A stretch of 64,000 bases of DNA. It comes from SW10 sp965657795. GTDB lineage: Bacteria > Verrucomicrobiota > Verrucomicrobiia > Verrucomicrobiales > Akkermansiaceae. Both the position numbers and the translations under genes were made by a program. Location of the stretch: NCBI GenBank assembly GCA_965657795.1, contig CBFHQJ010000013.1, forward strand, positions 1-64,000, in the 5' to 3' direction. Positions 17,579 to 26,056 of this stretch are shown one piece after another. The notes under the pieces are model-generated. The model searched no databases. It had not been told where the DNA came from and was given only the letters and a program-made list of their open reading frames with translations. Numbering within the stretch: the stretch's first letter is position 1; the number at the start of each line of letters is the position of its first letter.

Positions 17579-19063
17579 CTAGAATTTTAAGGCAATTCCT
17601 GTGGTGAGGGTTGAGTCCGTGGATTGTCTCGTCGCGGCGGGGGTGTTGTCCTTGGTCCAGGCGTAGGCAATCCGCCAAGCGATGTTGGGGGTGATGTCAG
17701 TGTCAAGATTGGCGCCGGCTGAAAGAATATAGTTTTGGCTGTCGGACGGATCAAAGGTCCCGGTGAGATGCTGGCTGAAAGTCAGCTTTTTGTTAATTTC
17801 CCAAGTGAATTTCTGAGCCGCGGTGAGCGAAAAGAATTCATCGGAAACTCCCCCAACTTCTTCAAACGTCATACTGGGTCCAGCTTCCACGCTGAGGGTG
17901 ACATCATCATTCTTGAGAAAATAGTATCCAGCGGAGGCACCCGGCGTAAGGCGGTAACCGACGTCGGCAATGTCATCGCGGAAGTATCCAAGGCTGCCTC
18001 CCACGAAGTAGGTGTCATCAAAAACCCGGTTGTGCTGGATGCCGGTCCGCAGGGAGTCGGCGCTGGTTTCGCCCCCATTTTGCGAGAAGCTGTAAGCTAG
18101 GTTCATGAAGGTTTCGCGATCCTTTTGCCGGTAAGCGCTATCGACGGAGGCTCCAAGAAAGAGGTTGTCAGAGTTGCCTTTTGCGAGGGAGAAGGTGAGC
18201 CCCGCGTTGGTGGACCATCCCATTTTGAGGTCTTCCGGTTCATCGGGATCGGGCTTCAGAGTCATGCGGCCCGGTTCGGCCAATTCCTCGATTCCACCCA
18301 ACGAATAGGAGAGTCCGGTGAGCAGGAGGATGTCAGCTTTGTCCCGACCACCTGCGGGGGTATTGTCGTATTGATAGCGAAGAGTAGTGCGAAGGGACCA
18401 TTCACTGGTGAGGAGGATTTCGAGACCGGCTTCGGCAATGAAAAGGGTGTTGTCGAAGTCGGAAGCCTCGGGGGTCAGGATGGCGGACTGCCAAATCTTA
18501 AGCTCCTTGTTGATTTTATGCTCAAACCGTTGGGCAAGCCGAAGGGAAAAGTAGTTGTCCGCGATGTCACCTTGTTCCTCCCAAGTGAAGCCGGGACCCA
18601 ATTCGAGCGAGAATTTGGTATCATCATTTTTGATGAAGTAGTAGCCGAGAGTCAGTCCGGCATCGAAGCGATAGTCGAGATCGGCGACTTCATCGGTGAG
18701 GAAGGTTCCGAAGGTTCCAACAAACCATTTGTCTCCGAGGAGGTGGTTGTATTGGCTGTAAATCCTAAGGCTGTTGGTGGTGGTGTCGCCATTGTTTTCC
18801 GAAAAGAAGAAATCAGCGCCAATGTGTCCCTCATTGTTGTCCTTTTTGTAGGTTGCGAGAGCTTGCAGGCTGTAGTTTGTGCTATCGGCATTTCCTTTTG
18901 AGAGTCCGATGCTGGCAGCTCCGGTGACTTCCCAAAGGGGCTCTTCTTCAGGTGCTGTGACTGTCAGCGCATTGAGAAAGTCGCCGGGAGAATCGGTCTC
19001 AGCCGCTGAGAGAGGGAAAAGGGCTGAGGTCGAGAGGAGCGAAAGGGCTAGGGTGTTCTTCAT
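17579..19063 (-). CDS. outer-membrane protein with two tandem DUF481 domains
   Basis: A 494-residue protein counted from ATG 19063 (MKNTLALSLLSTSALFPLSAAE, a clean signal peptide); an upstream in-frame start at 19132 would bury it. DUF481 (YdiY-like) proteins are salt-inducible outer-membrane beta-barrels of unknown role. Here the domain occurs twice, about residues 44-262 and 281-494, with matching phrases: 'SKGNADSTNYSL' / 'AKGNSDNLFLGA', 'NNGDTTTNSLRIYSQYNHL' / 'NGGETSADSLRTGIQHNRV', 'GYYFIKNDD' / 'GYYFLKNDD'. Each half ends in barrel-like strands and the protein ends in F. A single 16- or so-strand barrel or two small barrels are possible. It precedes the HD phosphohydrolase by 6 bases. 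Confidence 0.85.
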   Translation of the reverse strand: MKNTLALSLLSTSALFPLSAAETDSPGDFLNALTVTAPEEEPLWEVTGAASIGLSKGNADSTNYSLQALATYKKDNNEGHIGADFFFSENNGDTTTNSLRIYSQYNHLLGDKWFVGTFGTFLTDEVADLDYRFDAGLTLGYYFIKNDDTKFSLELGPGFTWEEQGDIADNYFSLRLAQRFEHKINKELKIWQSAILTPEASDFDNTLFIAEAGLEILLTSEWSLRTTLRYQYDNTPAGGRDKADILLLTGLSYSLGGIEELAEPGRMTLKPDPDEPEDLKMGWSTNAGLTFSLAKGNSDNLFLGASVDSAYRQKDRETFMNLAYSFSQNGGETSADSLRTGIQHNRVFDDTYFVGGSLGYFRDDIADVGYRLTPGASAGYYFLKNDDVTLSVEAGPSMTFEEVGGVSDEFFSLTAAQKFTWEINKKLTFSQHLTGTFDPSDSQNYILSAGANLDTDITPNIAWRIAYAWTKDNTPAATRQSTDSTLTTGIALKF

Positions 19064-19177
19064 CAGTTCGAATGGTGTGCGTTTCTTTGGTAGGCGGACC
19101 CTGAATAAGGAAATCTTTGTGATCAATGGCATTTTGCGAACTTGTTGGGGCGATCGGGAGCAGCTAAGTCCAAGGGA

Positions 19178-19687
19178 ATGCTCCGAAAATTTCTTCCGCT
19201 CTTCATTCTTGCCGTCATTGCCTTGCTGGTGGTGATTGTCTTCGTGGTGGCTTCACCGTTTTTTCAAACGGAGCCGGAAGTGGTTGCAGAGAAGGAGGTG
19301 GAGAAAGAAGAAATCGTCTTGAGTTCGATTGAGAGGAAGTTGAACGAGATCGTGATTCCGGAATTGAAGTTCAACAATGTCACCATTGACGAGGCGATTG
19401 AGTTTTTGCGGTTGAGGTCGATTGAATGTGACTCCAGTGCGGTGGATGATTCTCAGAAGGGAATTGGGTTTATTTTGAGAGGTCGATCGAGGGTCTCGAG
19501 TGATGAGGACTTCGGGGATGCCGTCGATCTAAACGCACGCTTGATTAAGTCGATGAGGCTAATTGACCGCCCATTGGGTATTGTGCTTCACGAGGTTTGC
19601 GATGAGGCGGGGTTGGAGTGGAAGATTGATCACGAAGTGGGCAAGATCGTGATCGCTCCAAAAGTTGCTTCGGCCCAGCAGGAATAG
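19178..19687 (+). CDS. single-span protein with secretin/TonB short N-terminal-like domain
   Basis: A 169-residue protein. The start at ATG 19178 follows AAGGGA and gives MLRKFLPLFILAVIALLVVIVFVV, a membrane anchor or signal. A charged linker (EVVAEKEVEKEEIV) leads to 'LNEIVIPELKFNNVTIDEAIEFLRLRS', which fits the STN-like or secretin N0-type beta-alpha-beta fold common in Verrucomicrobia and Planctomycetes, and the ending 'VLHEVCDEAGLEWKIDHEVGKIVIAP' continues that pattern. Such domains sense or dock TonB or secretin partners. No secretin gene lies nearby. An REP-like repeat begins within its stop codon. Confidence 0.65.
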   Translation: MLRKFLPLFILAVIALLVVIVFVVASPFFQTEPEVVAEKEVEKEEIVLSSIERKLNEIVIPELKFNNVTIDEAIEFLRLRSIECDSSAVDDSQKGIGFILRGRSRVSSDEDFGDAVDLNARLIKSMRLIDRPLGIVLHEVCDEAGLEWKIDHEVGKIVIAPKVASAQQE

Positions 19688-19749
19688 GAGCGGCACTCTC
19701 CAGAGTGCTGACGTGACCGACGAGAGAGCAGTCTGGAGAAAGCCCCTCC
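19687..19749. repeat. REP-like inverted doublet, family B (GGAG), copy 1
   Basis: Opens with GGAG and the hairpin GCACTCTCCAGAGTGC, and closes with an inverted partner that on the minus strand reads GGAG then GGCTTTCTCCAGACTGC. The second copy at 59022-59080 keeps the layout while the stem bases change in pairs (GCACTCT/AGAGTGC here, GACGCTCT/AGAGCGTC there). Confidence 0.75.
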
Positions 19750-19758
19750 GTAAATGGG

Positions 19759-19833
19759 GTAGCCGAAAGCTCCCGCTTTCGGTGGTGTCGAAACAGGTGG
19801 CGCGATGTTCCGAAAGCTGGAGCTTTCGGCTAC
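19759..19833. repeat. REP-like inverted doublet, family A (GTAG), copy 1
   Basis: GTAG followed by CCGAAAGC-TCCC-GCTTTCGG (19759-19782), a 25-base spacer, then the inverted unit TTCCGAAAGCTGGAGCTTTCGGCTAC split over 19808-19833. Nearly identical to 56644-56715. It sits 10 bases past the ffh stop and may serve as its 3' hairpin. Confidence 0.85.
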
Positions 19834-19842
19834 TTTACTTTG

Positions 19843-21291
19843 TTAGCGTTTCTTTTTGCCACCGCCGCCGAGGAGGTCTTCGAGGCCGCCCATGTCATTC
19901 ATGTCGGGCATACCGCCACCTTTGCCGCCCATGAGACCGCCCATGCCTCCTCCTCCTCCGCCGCCACCCAGGCCGCCGAGTTGCTTCATCATGTCCTTCA
20001 TCTTGCCTTTCGACTTCATCATTTTCTGCATTTGACCGAACTGTTTAAGGAGTTGGTTCACCTGCAAAATAGTGGTGCCGGAGCCCTTGGCAATACGCTT
20101 GCGGTGGGTCGCTTTGATGATAATGGGGCGGGAGCGTTCGCGTTTGGTCATGGAGAGCACGATGGCTTCCATTTGCTTGATTCGTTTGTCGTCGAGGGCG
20201 CCGGTGGGAAGTTGTTTTTTGATCTGCCGGAAGCCGGGGAGCATCCCCAGGATGCCATCAAGCGGGCCGAGGCTCTGGATCATCTTCATTTGCTCGAGGA
20301 AGTCGTTGAAGTCGAACTTGCCTGACTGCATCCGCTTGGCGGCGGACATCGCTTTCTTCTCGTCGATCTTCTCCGAGACCTGCTCGACCATGGAGACCAC
20401 GTCACCCATGCCGAGAATTCGGTCGGCCATCCGGTTGGGGTGGAACTCGGCGAGATTTTCCATCTTCTCGCCTTCACCAATGTATTTGATGGGCTTGCCG
20501 GTGACGGCACGCATCGAGAGGGCGGCACCACCGCGGGCGTCACCATCGAGCTTGGTCAGGATAAGGCCGGTGATTCCAATCTCACGATCGAAGGTCTGGG
20601 CGACGGAAACGGCTTGCTGACCGGTAGCGGAGTCGGCGACGAGAAGGGTCTCACCGGGGGAGAGGAATTTGTGAAGCGCCTTGAGTTCGTCGAGGAGATT
20701 GGTGTCGAGTTCCTGGCGGCCGGCGGTGTCAAAAATAACGACGGTGCCGTTTTGCTCCTTGGTCCATTTGACGGCGCGCTTGGCGGTTTTGACGAGATTG
20801 GTCTCACCCGGCTCGGGAGTGAACACAGGAACGTCAACTTGCTCGCCGAGCTTGGCGAGTTGGTCGATGGCGGCGGGGCGATAGAGGTCGAGCGCGACGA
20901 GCAGGGGACGGCGGCCTTCCTTCTTCAGGCGAAGGGCAAGCTTGGCTGCGGTGGTGGTTTTGCCGGCACCGTTGAGGCCGCAGAGGAGAACGTAACCCGG
21001 AGGGTTGAGGTTGATGGGGGCTTGATCGCCGCCGAGGAGGTCGGTGAGTTCGTCCTGGAAAATTTTGACGATCTGCTCGCCGGGTTTGATCGACTTCAGG
21101 ACGTCGGCGCCCTGGGCTTTTTTCTTAACGCTGGCGATGAAATCTTTGACAACGCCGAGTTCGACATCGGCCTCGAGGAGGGCGAGGCGGACATCGCGAA
21201 GGGAGTCGGCGATGTTCTTTTCGGAGATTTTTCCGACACCCCGGAGGTTCCGGAAGGTTTTGTCGAGGCTGTCAGCGAGGTTTGAAAACAT
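19843..21291 (-). CDS. ffh: signal recognition particle GTPase Ffh
   Basis: Ffh binds signal peptides of nascent membrane proteins and, with 4.5S RNA and FtsY, delivers ribosomes to SecYEG. The 482-residue protein has the N domain (1-90), the GTPase G domain with G1 GLNGAGKTTTAAKLA (105-119), DTAGRQELD and TKLDGDARGGAALS, and the Met-rich M domain (about 300-430). The C-terminus is an unusual Gly/Met-rich run (GGLGGGGGGGGMGGLMGGKG) ending in GGGGKKKR, as in several Verrucomicrobia and Proteobacteria. Start is ATG 21291. No 4.5S RNA was recognised nearby. Confidence 0.97.
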   Translation of the reverse strand: MFSNLADSLDKTFRNLRGVGKISEKNIADSLRDVRLALLEADVELGVVKDFIASVKKKAQGADVLKSIKPGEQIVKIFQDELTDLLGGDQAPINLNPPGYVLLCGLNGAGKTTTAAKLALRLKKEGRRPLLVALDLYRPAAIDQLAKLGEQVDVPVFTPEPGETNLVKTAKRAVKWTKEQNGTVVIFDTAGRQELDTNLLDELKALHKFLSPGETLLVADSATGQQAVSVAQTFDREIGITGLILTKLDGDARGGAALSMRAVTGKPIKYIGEGEKMENLAEFHPNRMADRILGMGDVVSMVEQVSEKIDEKKAMSAAKRMQSGKFDFNDFLEQMKMIQSLGPLDGILGMLPGFRQIKKQLPTGALDDKRIKQMEAIVLSMTKRERSRPIIIKATHRKRIAKGSGTTILQVNQLLKQFGQMQKMMKSKGKMKDMMKQLGGLGGGGGGGGMGGLMGGKGGGMPDMNDMGGLEDLLGGGGKKKR

Positions 21292-21410
21292 GGGGTGACC
21301 ATAGTCACCGGAACCGGGACTGCAATACTAAGGCTGAAGGAATAGGGATTAAGAATGAATGAGAATTAGGGATCTTGTGGAATTTGGGGGGGTGGGTAGT
21401 CTGGGGCGTT

Positions 21411-21779
21411 ATGAAGATACTTGCTTTGCTTGCCTTGATGGTCAGCCCGCTTGCGGCTGAGGTTTATGAATTGCGGACTTACCACGCGAACGAGGGAAAA
21501 ATGGAGGGGCTCCTGGCTCGCTTTCGCGACCACACCACCGCTATTTTTGAGAGTCATGGAATGAAAAATATCGGCTACTGGCTCACCGAAGGGGAAGATC
21601 CAAAGCTGGTTTATTTGATCAGTCACAAGGATCGGGAGACGGCGAAGAAGAATTGGAAAGCATTCTCGGCGGATCCAAAGTGGAAGGCTGCGAAGACCGC
21701 GTCGGTTGCAAATGGTCGTCTGGTGAAAAAGGTGGAGTCGCAATTCCTGACACCCACGGATTTTTCCAAGCTGAAATGA
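21411..21779 (+). CDS. secreted NIPSNAP-family protein
   Basis: A 122-residue protein starting at ATG 21411 (MKILALLALMVSPLAAE, signal peptide). The mature part matches NIPSNAP (PF07978): 'VYELRTYHANEGKMEGLLARFRDHTTAIFESHGMKNIGYW', then 'LVYLISHKDRETAKKNWKAFSADPKWK'. This dimeric ferredoxin-like fold is abundant and often secreted in Planctomycetes and Verrucomicrobia; its biochemical role there is unknown. An upstream in-frame start at 21375 would spoil the signal peptide. lemA follows 61 bases later on the same strand. Confidence 0.85.
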   Translation: MKILALLALMVSPLAAEVYELRTYHANEGKMEGLLARFRDHTTAIFESHGMKNIGYWLTEGEDPKLVYLISHKDRETAKKNWKAFSADPKWKAAKTASVANGRLVKKVESQFLTPTDFSKLK

Positions 21780-21840
21780 GAATAAGGGCCTTATTTTGTA
21801 GTGGCGATATCTAGCTGGTCCTCCAACACTTCAATCTGTT

Positions 21841-22473
21841 ATGACCAAAATCCTTTTTACCGTCACCCTTGCATCAATGTCCGGTTGGCTCGTGCCTTTG
21901 CTTGTTGTCGGCGCTCTCGTGGCGCTCGTCCTGTTTTTTACGGTAGGCCAATACAATGGTCTTGTGAAGTTGCGGAATCGCTTTCGCAATGCTTTCGCGC
22001 AGATCGATGTCCAGTTGAAGCGGCGACACGATTTGATTCCCAATCTCGTGGAGACGGCGAAGAAGTATATGGCGCATGAAAAAGAGACGCTTGAAGCGGT
22101 GATCGAGGCGCGCAATGCGGCTGAGTCGGCTCGCTCGGGGGTCTCTCCCGATAGTATTGGAGGCATGGAAAAGTTGATGCAGGCCGAAGGCGGATTGAGT
22201 TCGGTGATGGGGCGCATGTTCGCGCTTTCCGAGGCCTATCCCGATCTCCGGTCGAATGAAAATATGAAACAGCTGAGCGAAGAGCTGACGAGCACCGAGA
22301 ACAAGGTGGCTTTTGCGAGGCAGGGTTATAACGACGCCGTGATGTACTATAACAACAAACGGGAAGTGTTCCCGAGCAGCGTCATCGCCGGGATGTTTAA
22401 TTTTGGTCCGGCCGTGATGTTCGAGGTCGCGGATGAGTCCGAGCGTGACTCGGTGAAGGTCGATTTTGATTGA
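21841..22473 (+). CDS. lemA: LemA family membrane protein
   Basis: A 210-residue protein with one N-terminal membrane span (about 14-36, WLVPLLVVGALVALVLFFTV) and the LemA helical domain: 'YNGLVKLRNRFRNAFAQIDVQLKRRHDLIPNLVETAKKYMAHEKETL', then 'LTSTENKVAFARQGYNDAVMYYNNKREVFPSSVIA', both family hallmarks. LemA proteins are of uncertain role and are often encoded beside HtpX-like peptidases, as here (next gene, 64 bases on). The ATG at 21841 opens the reading frame with a slightly longer N-terminus than average; ATG at 21877 (MSGWLVPLL) is an alternative. Confidence 0.9.
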   Translation: MTKILFTVTLASMSGWLVPLLVVGALVALVLFFTVGQYNGLVKLRNRFRNAFAQIDVQLKRRHDLIPNLVETAKKYMAHEKETLEAVIEARNAAESARSGVSPDSIGGMEKLMQAEGGLSSVMGRMFALSEAYPDLRSNENMKQLSEELTSTENKVAFARQGYNDAVMYYNNKREVFPSSVIAGMFNFGPAVMFEVADESERDSVKVDFD

Positions 22474-22476
22474 TGA

Positions 22477-22509
22477 CACTAGGCTCGGAGCGCTGCTCCG
22501 AGCCTAGTG
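22477..22509. repeat. 33-base perfect palindrome between lemA and the M48 peptidase gene
   Basis: CACTAGGCTCGGAGC, a 3-base loop GCT, and GCTCCGAGCCTAGTG form a flawless 15-bp stem three bases after the lemA stop. There is no T-tract. It could attenuate or stabilise the transcript, or be a single unit of another dispersed repeat family. Confidence 0.7.
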
Positions 22510-22537
22510 ATGGAGGTTAAGCTCTTTGGTTTCCAGG

Positions 22538-24418
22538 ATGGATTTTTTTGAAGCACAGGATGAGGCGCGGAAGAAGACCAAGTGGTTGGTTCTTTGGTTT
22601 ATCCTGTCGGTGATCGGCGTGGCGGTGGCAGTGGGTTTCCTGGCGCTGTCCTTAACCGGAGGCGATGAAGGGTTGTTTGCTTTGGCGACGATCGTGACGG
22701 GTGGAATCATCCTTGCGGCGAGCGCTTTTAAGTCGATGCAGTTGAGTGCCGGCGGATCGGTGGTGGCGGAAGATCTGGGCGGTCGTTTGGTGATGCCTGG
22801 CACGACTGATTTTGAAGAGAAGCGGCTTTTGAATATTGTTTCGGAAATGGCCTTGGCTTCCGGGATGCCGGTTCCGCAGGTTTATCTCCTCGATCATGAG
22901 GAGGGGATCAATGCTTTTGCAGCGGGGACCGAACCCTCCAATGCAGTGATCGGGTTGACACGCGGGTGTTTGCAAAGACTTTCCCGTGAGGAGTTATCGG
23001 GCGTCATTGCTCATGAATTCAGCCACATTCTCAATGGCGACATGCGGCTGAACATGCGCTTGATGGGATTGGTCTTCGGGCTGGTCGTGCTGTCGATCAT
23101 TGGACGGGGGATGGTGGAGCTATTGCGATTTCAAAATCTCTCTTCACGGCGTAACAACAAGGAGGGCGGAAACATCATGCTGGTGCTGTTTTTGCTGGGG
23201 CTTGGTTTGCTTGTGATCGGAGGGCTGGGGAGTTTTTTTGGACGTTTGATTCAGGCGGCGGTTTCGCGTCAGCGGGAGTTTTTGGCAGATGCCTCGTCGG
23301 TTCAGTTCACAAGAAATCCGGATGGAATCGTGGGAGCATTGAAAAAGATCGGAGGCACGGAGATTGGATCTAAAATGCAGGCTCCGAAGGCGGTGGAGGC
23401 GAGCCATATGTTTTTCTCGAGTGGCGGAATGTTTAGCTTTGGACTCGCGACTCATCCGCCATTGGATGTTCGAATTCGCGCGGTGCAGGAGAGTTGGGAT
23501 GGCGAGTTTGTGGCCTCGGAGATCAAGCCGGTGGCGTCTGATCGGGTGGCGAGAGAGGTGGAAAGAAAAGGGCCGCTGTATGCACTGCCGGGTGCGGTAG
23601 TTCTGGGTGCGGTGAGTGGGATTGGTGAGGATGAGCGTCGAAGGATTTCAACGGGGCAGCAATTGCATCGGGGGATTTCTCATCGCTGGCGGGAGGCGAC
23701 CCAGGATCGTGAGGTTGCCCAAGCAGTGATTTTTGGTTTGTTGCTCGCTGAGGATGATCAGCTTTTGCGGGGCGAAGTTTCCTTTCTGGAGAAAGCTGCG
23801 GGGCTTGAAGCCAAGGATCTGGCGCTGGGGTGGCAGGCGGAGGTTCGCGGATTGCATTCTGCAAGGAAGATCGCCTTGGTCGAGTTGGCCTTGCCGACCT
23901 TGCGTGGCTTAAGTCCGATGGAATACGAGCGATTCCGGGATATCACCCGGTGGTTGATCGCGAGTGACGGGCAGGTTGATCTTTTTGAATTTATGATCCA
24001 GAGGGTGATCGAAAGACATCTTGGGAGCCACTTTGATCGAAAGGCTTTTCGTAAAATCCGCTATCATAAGTTCGATCGTCTGCTGCCGGAAGCGAACGTT
24101 TTGGTTTCGACTGTCTCAGAGATCGGAGCTGGCAGTGCGGAAGATGCCGAGGCCGCTTACCTGGGCGCGACGAGTGGTTGGAAGGCGCGTTTTGATCGGA
24201 AAGGGGTTTCCTCACACGATGAATTGGATGAAGTTCTGGACAAATTTGACCAAGCCTCTCCGCTCGTGCAACGGCAGGTGCTGGTGGCTTGTGTCACAGC
24301 GGCTGCGCGCGACGGAAAGCTCTCGAGCCGTGAAGCGGAATTGTTGCGCACGATTGCCGATTCCATCGGATGCCCGCTGCCTCCATTCCCGGGGGAGCTT
24401 GTGGAAGAAGAGATTTAG
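22538..24418 (+). CDS. HtpX-like M48 metallopeptidase with C-terminal TerB-like domain
   Basis: A 626-residue protein. The start ATG 22538 (MDFFEAQDEARKKTKW) is preferred over an upstream TTG. Two N-terminal spans (about 16-40 and 46-62) precede the zinc peptidase domain with H159-EFSH163 and the third ligand in REFLADASSVQF, then two more spans between (about 172-192 and 210-235). Residues about 370-626 form an all-helical C-terminal extension with acidic-loop phrases 'ASDGQVDLFEFMIQRV' and 'ARDGKLSSREAELLRTIAD', like TerB. HtpX-type proteases clear misfolded membrane proteins. Plain HtpX is about 290 residues, so the extension is substantial. It follows lemA, a known pairing. The 3' end is close to the next membrane protein gene. 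Confidence 0.88.
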   Translation: MDFFEAQDEARKKTKWLVLWFILSVIGVAVAVGFLALSLTGGDEGLFALATIVTGGIILAASAFKSMQLSAGGSVVAEDLGGRLVMPGTTDFEEKRLLNIVSEMALASGMPVPQVYLLDHEEGINAFAAGTEPSNAVIGLTRGCLQRLSREELSGVIAHEFSHILNGDMRLNMRLMGLVFGLVVLSIIGRGMVELLRFQNLSSRRNNKEGGNIMLVLFLLGLGLLVIGGLGSFFGRLIQAAVSRQREFLADASSVQFTRNPDGIVGALKKIGGTEIGSKMQAPKAVEASHMFFSSGGMFSFGLATHPPLDVRIRAVQESWDGEFVASEIKPVASDRVAREVERKGPLYALPGAVVLGAVSGIGEDERRRISTGQQLHRGISHRWREATQDREVAQAVIFGLLLAEDDQLLRGEVSFLEKAAGLEAKDLALGWQAEVRGLHSARKIALVELALPTLRGLSPMEYERFRDITRWLIASDGQVDLFEFMIQRVIERHLGSHFDRKAFRKIRYHKFDRLLPEANVLVSTVSEIGAGSAEDAEAAYLGATSGWKARFDRKGVSSHDELDEVLDKFDQASPLVQRQVLVACVTAAARDGKLSSREAELLRTIADSIGCPLPPFPGELVEEEI

Positions 24419-24471
24419 CAAGAGCGGAGCTTGCATTTCGAGAGTGTGCGGTTGAGGTTCCCCCGCAGATC

Positions 24472-25368
24472 ATGGAGAAGGAACGTGCGCCCTGGTGGCT
24501 ATGGCCGAACTTGCTGAGCCTCGACGCTCCGCTGGTCGCTTTGGCTTGGGCCTGGATGTTTTCCAAAGCGTGGGGAGTGGTGAGCGTGCCGTGGCAGCTT
24601 TGGGTGACGCTGGGCCTCTCGGTGTGGATTATTTATGCGCTCGACCGGATTGTGGATGCGCGCCGGACGGCAGACCGCGGACTTCTTGATGCCAGGCATC
24701 ATTTTCACCAGCGGTATTCCAGGATTTTCATCGGAGTCATTGCGGTGGCGGCAATTTGGTGCCTCCACTCGGTGCTTTTTCAACTCGCTCAAACGGTGCT
24801 TCAATATGGCCTCTTCGTGATGGCATGTGCGGTGGTTTACTTCGTGATTGCGGTAAATCAGCCCAAAGCACCGCAGGCGGGGCTCGGCAAAAATGTTGTG
24901 GCCGGTCTGACCTTTACCTATGGAGCGTCGGCGGGGATCCACGCCTACTCGCCGGTTTTGCCTTTTGGCGATATGGTGTTTTCTTCCGAGGTCCTTCTTT
25001 TTGCCGCGCTTTGCGTGATTAACATGACCGCCATCGATTTCTGGCGATTGGAAGGTGAAGACGATGATGACGCTGCAGCCGTTCTGAACCTCGGAACGCT
25101 TCTCGTGGCCGGAGTAGCGATGTATATCTACATGAGCACACTGAAGCGCGAGGCCTTCTTTTTTAGCGAGGATTACTACCACGAGCAGGCCTTTTACAAG
25201 CCCTTTGCGGTTGGCTTGCTGGTAGGATCGGCCGGCTTCTTTTTGCTGAACCAAGCGCGTCGAAGATTCGAGGCGGATGCGTATCGGGTGATGGTGGATG
25301 TGGCGGTTGCTGCTCCGGTTTTTGTGTTTTGGGTGCTGGTGGCGCTGGATGGTGATCCAAGGACTTGA
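24472..25368 (+). CDS. polytopic membrane protein, possibly UbiA-like
   Basis: A 298-residue protein from ATG 24472 (MEKERAPWWLWPNLLSLDAPLVALAW) with about eight predicted membrane spans. The phrase IIYALDRIVDARR after the second span resembles the first Asp-rich motif of UbiA prenyltransferases (NDxxDxxxD), and AIDFWRLEGEDDDDAA lies where a second Asp-rich motif would be. The match is weak, so a prenyl-acceptor role is only a suggestion. An upstream frame reaching 24370 overlaps the peptidase gene and is less likely. adk follows 49 bases later. Confidence 0.6.
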   Translation: MEKERAPWWLWPNLLSLDAPLVALAWAWMFSKAWGVVSVPWQLWVTLGLSVWIIYALDRIVDARRTADRGLLDARHHFHQRYSRIFIGVIAVAAIWCLHSVLFQLAQTVLQYGLFVMACAVVYFVIAVNQPKAPQAGLGKNVVAGLTFTYGASAGIHAYSPVLPFGDMVFSSEVLLFAALCVINMTAIDFWRLEGEDDDDAAAVLNLGTLLVAGVAMYIYMSTLKREAFFFSEDYYHEQAFYKPFAVGLLVGSAGFFLLNQARRRFEADAYRVMVDVAVAAPVFVFWVLVALDGDPRT

Positions 25369-25417
25369 TTTGTGGTTGAGCGATTCGGCAACCTAACGCA
25401 CACTCCGTTTTCTAAAA

Positions 25418-26053
25418 ATGAGCGGACTCGTCGAATCATCTAAAAAACCTGCAATTCTGATCCTCGGTGCGCCAGGAGCCGGAAAGGGGACCCAAGGGGC
25501 TATTTTGGCTCAAATCCCACGTTTTTACCACTATTCCAGCGGAGACGTTTTTCGTCAGTTGGACACGCGAACCGAGCTGGGGCGCAAGTTTGTGGAGTAT
25601 TCCAAGCGTGGTGAATTGGTGCCCGATGAGTTGACGATTCAGCTTTGGGCGAGCCACATGAAGGATCTTGTGACAAGTCACCGCTACAAGCCGGACATTG
25701 ATATTCTGCTGCTTGATGGAATTCCCAGAAATCAGGATCAGGCAAAAATGCTGGAAGATCACGTCGAGATTCATGCTGTTTTTCATCTGAGCTGCCCAAA
25801 TCGCGACGAGCTGGCGCGTCGACTCCGCAAGCGTGCGCTGAAGGAGCAGCGGCTTGACGATGCTTCCGAGGTCGTGATTCAACATCGGATCAAAACTTAC
25901 GAGGAGGAGACAAAGCCGATTTTGGATTATTACGGCGATGCCCTGCGTTGTGATATCGATGCCACGCAGTCGCCTGTGAAGGTACTTCACGATATTTTGT
26001 CCAAGCTGCAAACTCTTGATGCTTATCAGGATATTGCCAACCAGACGATTTGA
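25418..26053 (+). CDS. adk: adenylate kinase family protein
   Basis: Adenylate kinase balances ATP, ADP and AMP. The 211-residue protein has the P-loop GAPGAGKGTQ (17-26), the AMP-binding 'YYSSGDVFR' (about 36-46), the NMP-domain 'RGELVPDELTIQLW' and the motif DGIPRN (canonical DGFPR), followed by RLRKRALKEQRLDDASEVVIQHRIKTYEEETKPILDYY. The short LID without a zinc-type insertion makes it a short-form enzyme. Substitution of F by I in DGFPR is the only odd residue. fmt starts 3-4 bases after the stop, so the two are one operon. Confidence 0.85.
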   Translation: MSGLVESSKKPAILILGAPGAGKGTQGAILAQIPRFYHYSSGDVFRQLDTRTELGRKFVEYSKRGELVPDELTIQLWASHMKDLVTSHRYKPDIDILLLDGIPRNQDQAKMLEDHVEIHAVFHLSCPNRDELARRLRKRALKEQRLDDASEVVIQHRIKTYEEETKPILDYYGDALRCDIDATQSPVKVLHDILSKLQTLDAYQDIANQTI

Positions 26054-26056
26054 GTG

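Noticed and set aside
20440..21285. 281-codon open frame antisense to ffh
   Set aside because: Shadow of a strongly conserved gene; repeated acidic and Gly-rich composition reflects codon bias on the other strand.
22526..22537. TTG start giving four extra residues on the M48 peptidase
   Set aside because: ATG at 22538 starts a natural cytosolic head and the upstream codon has no ribosome-binding support.
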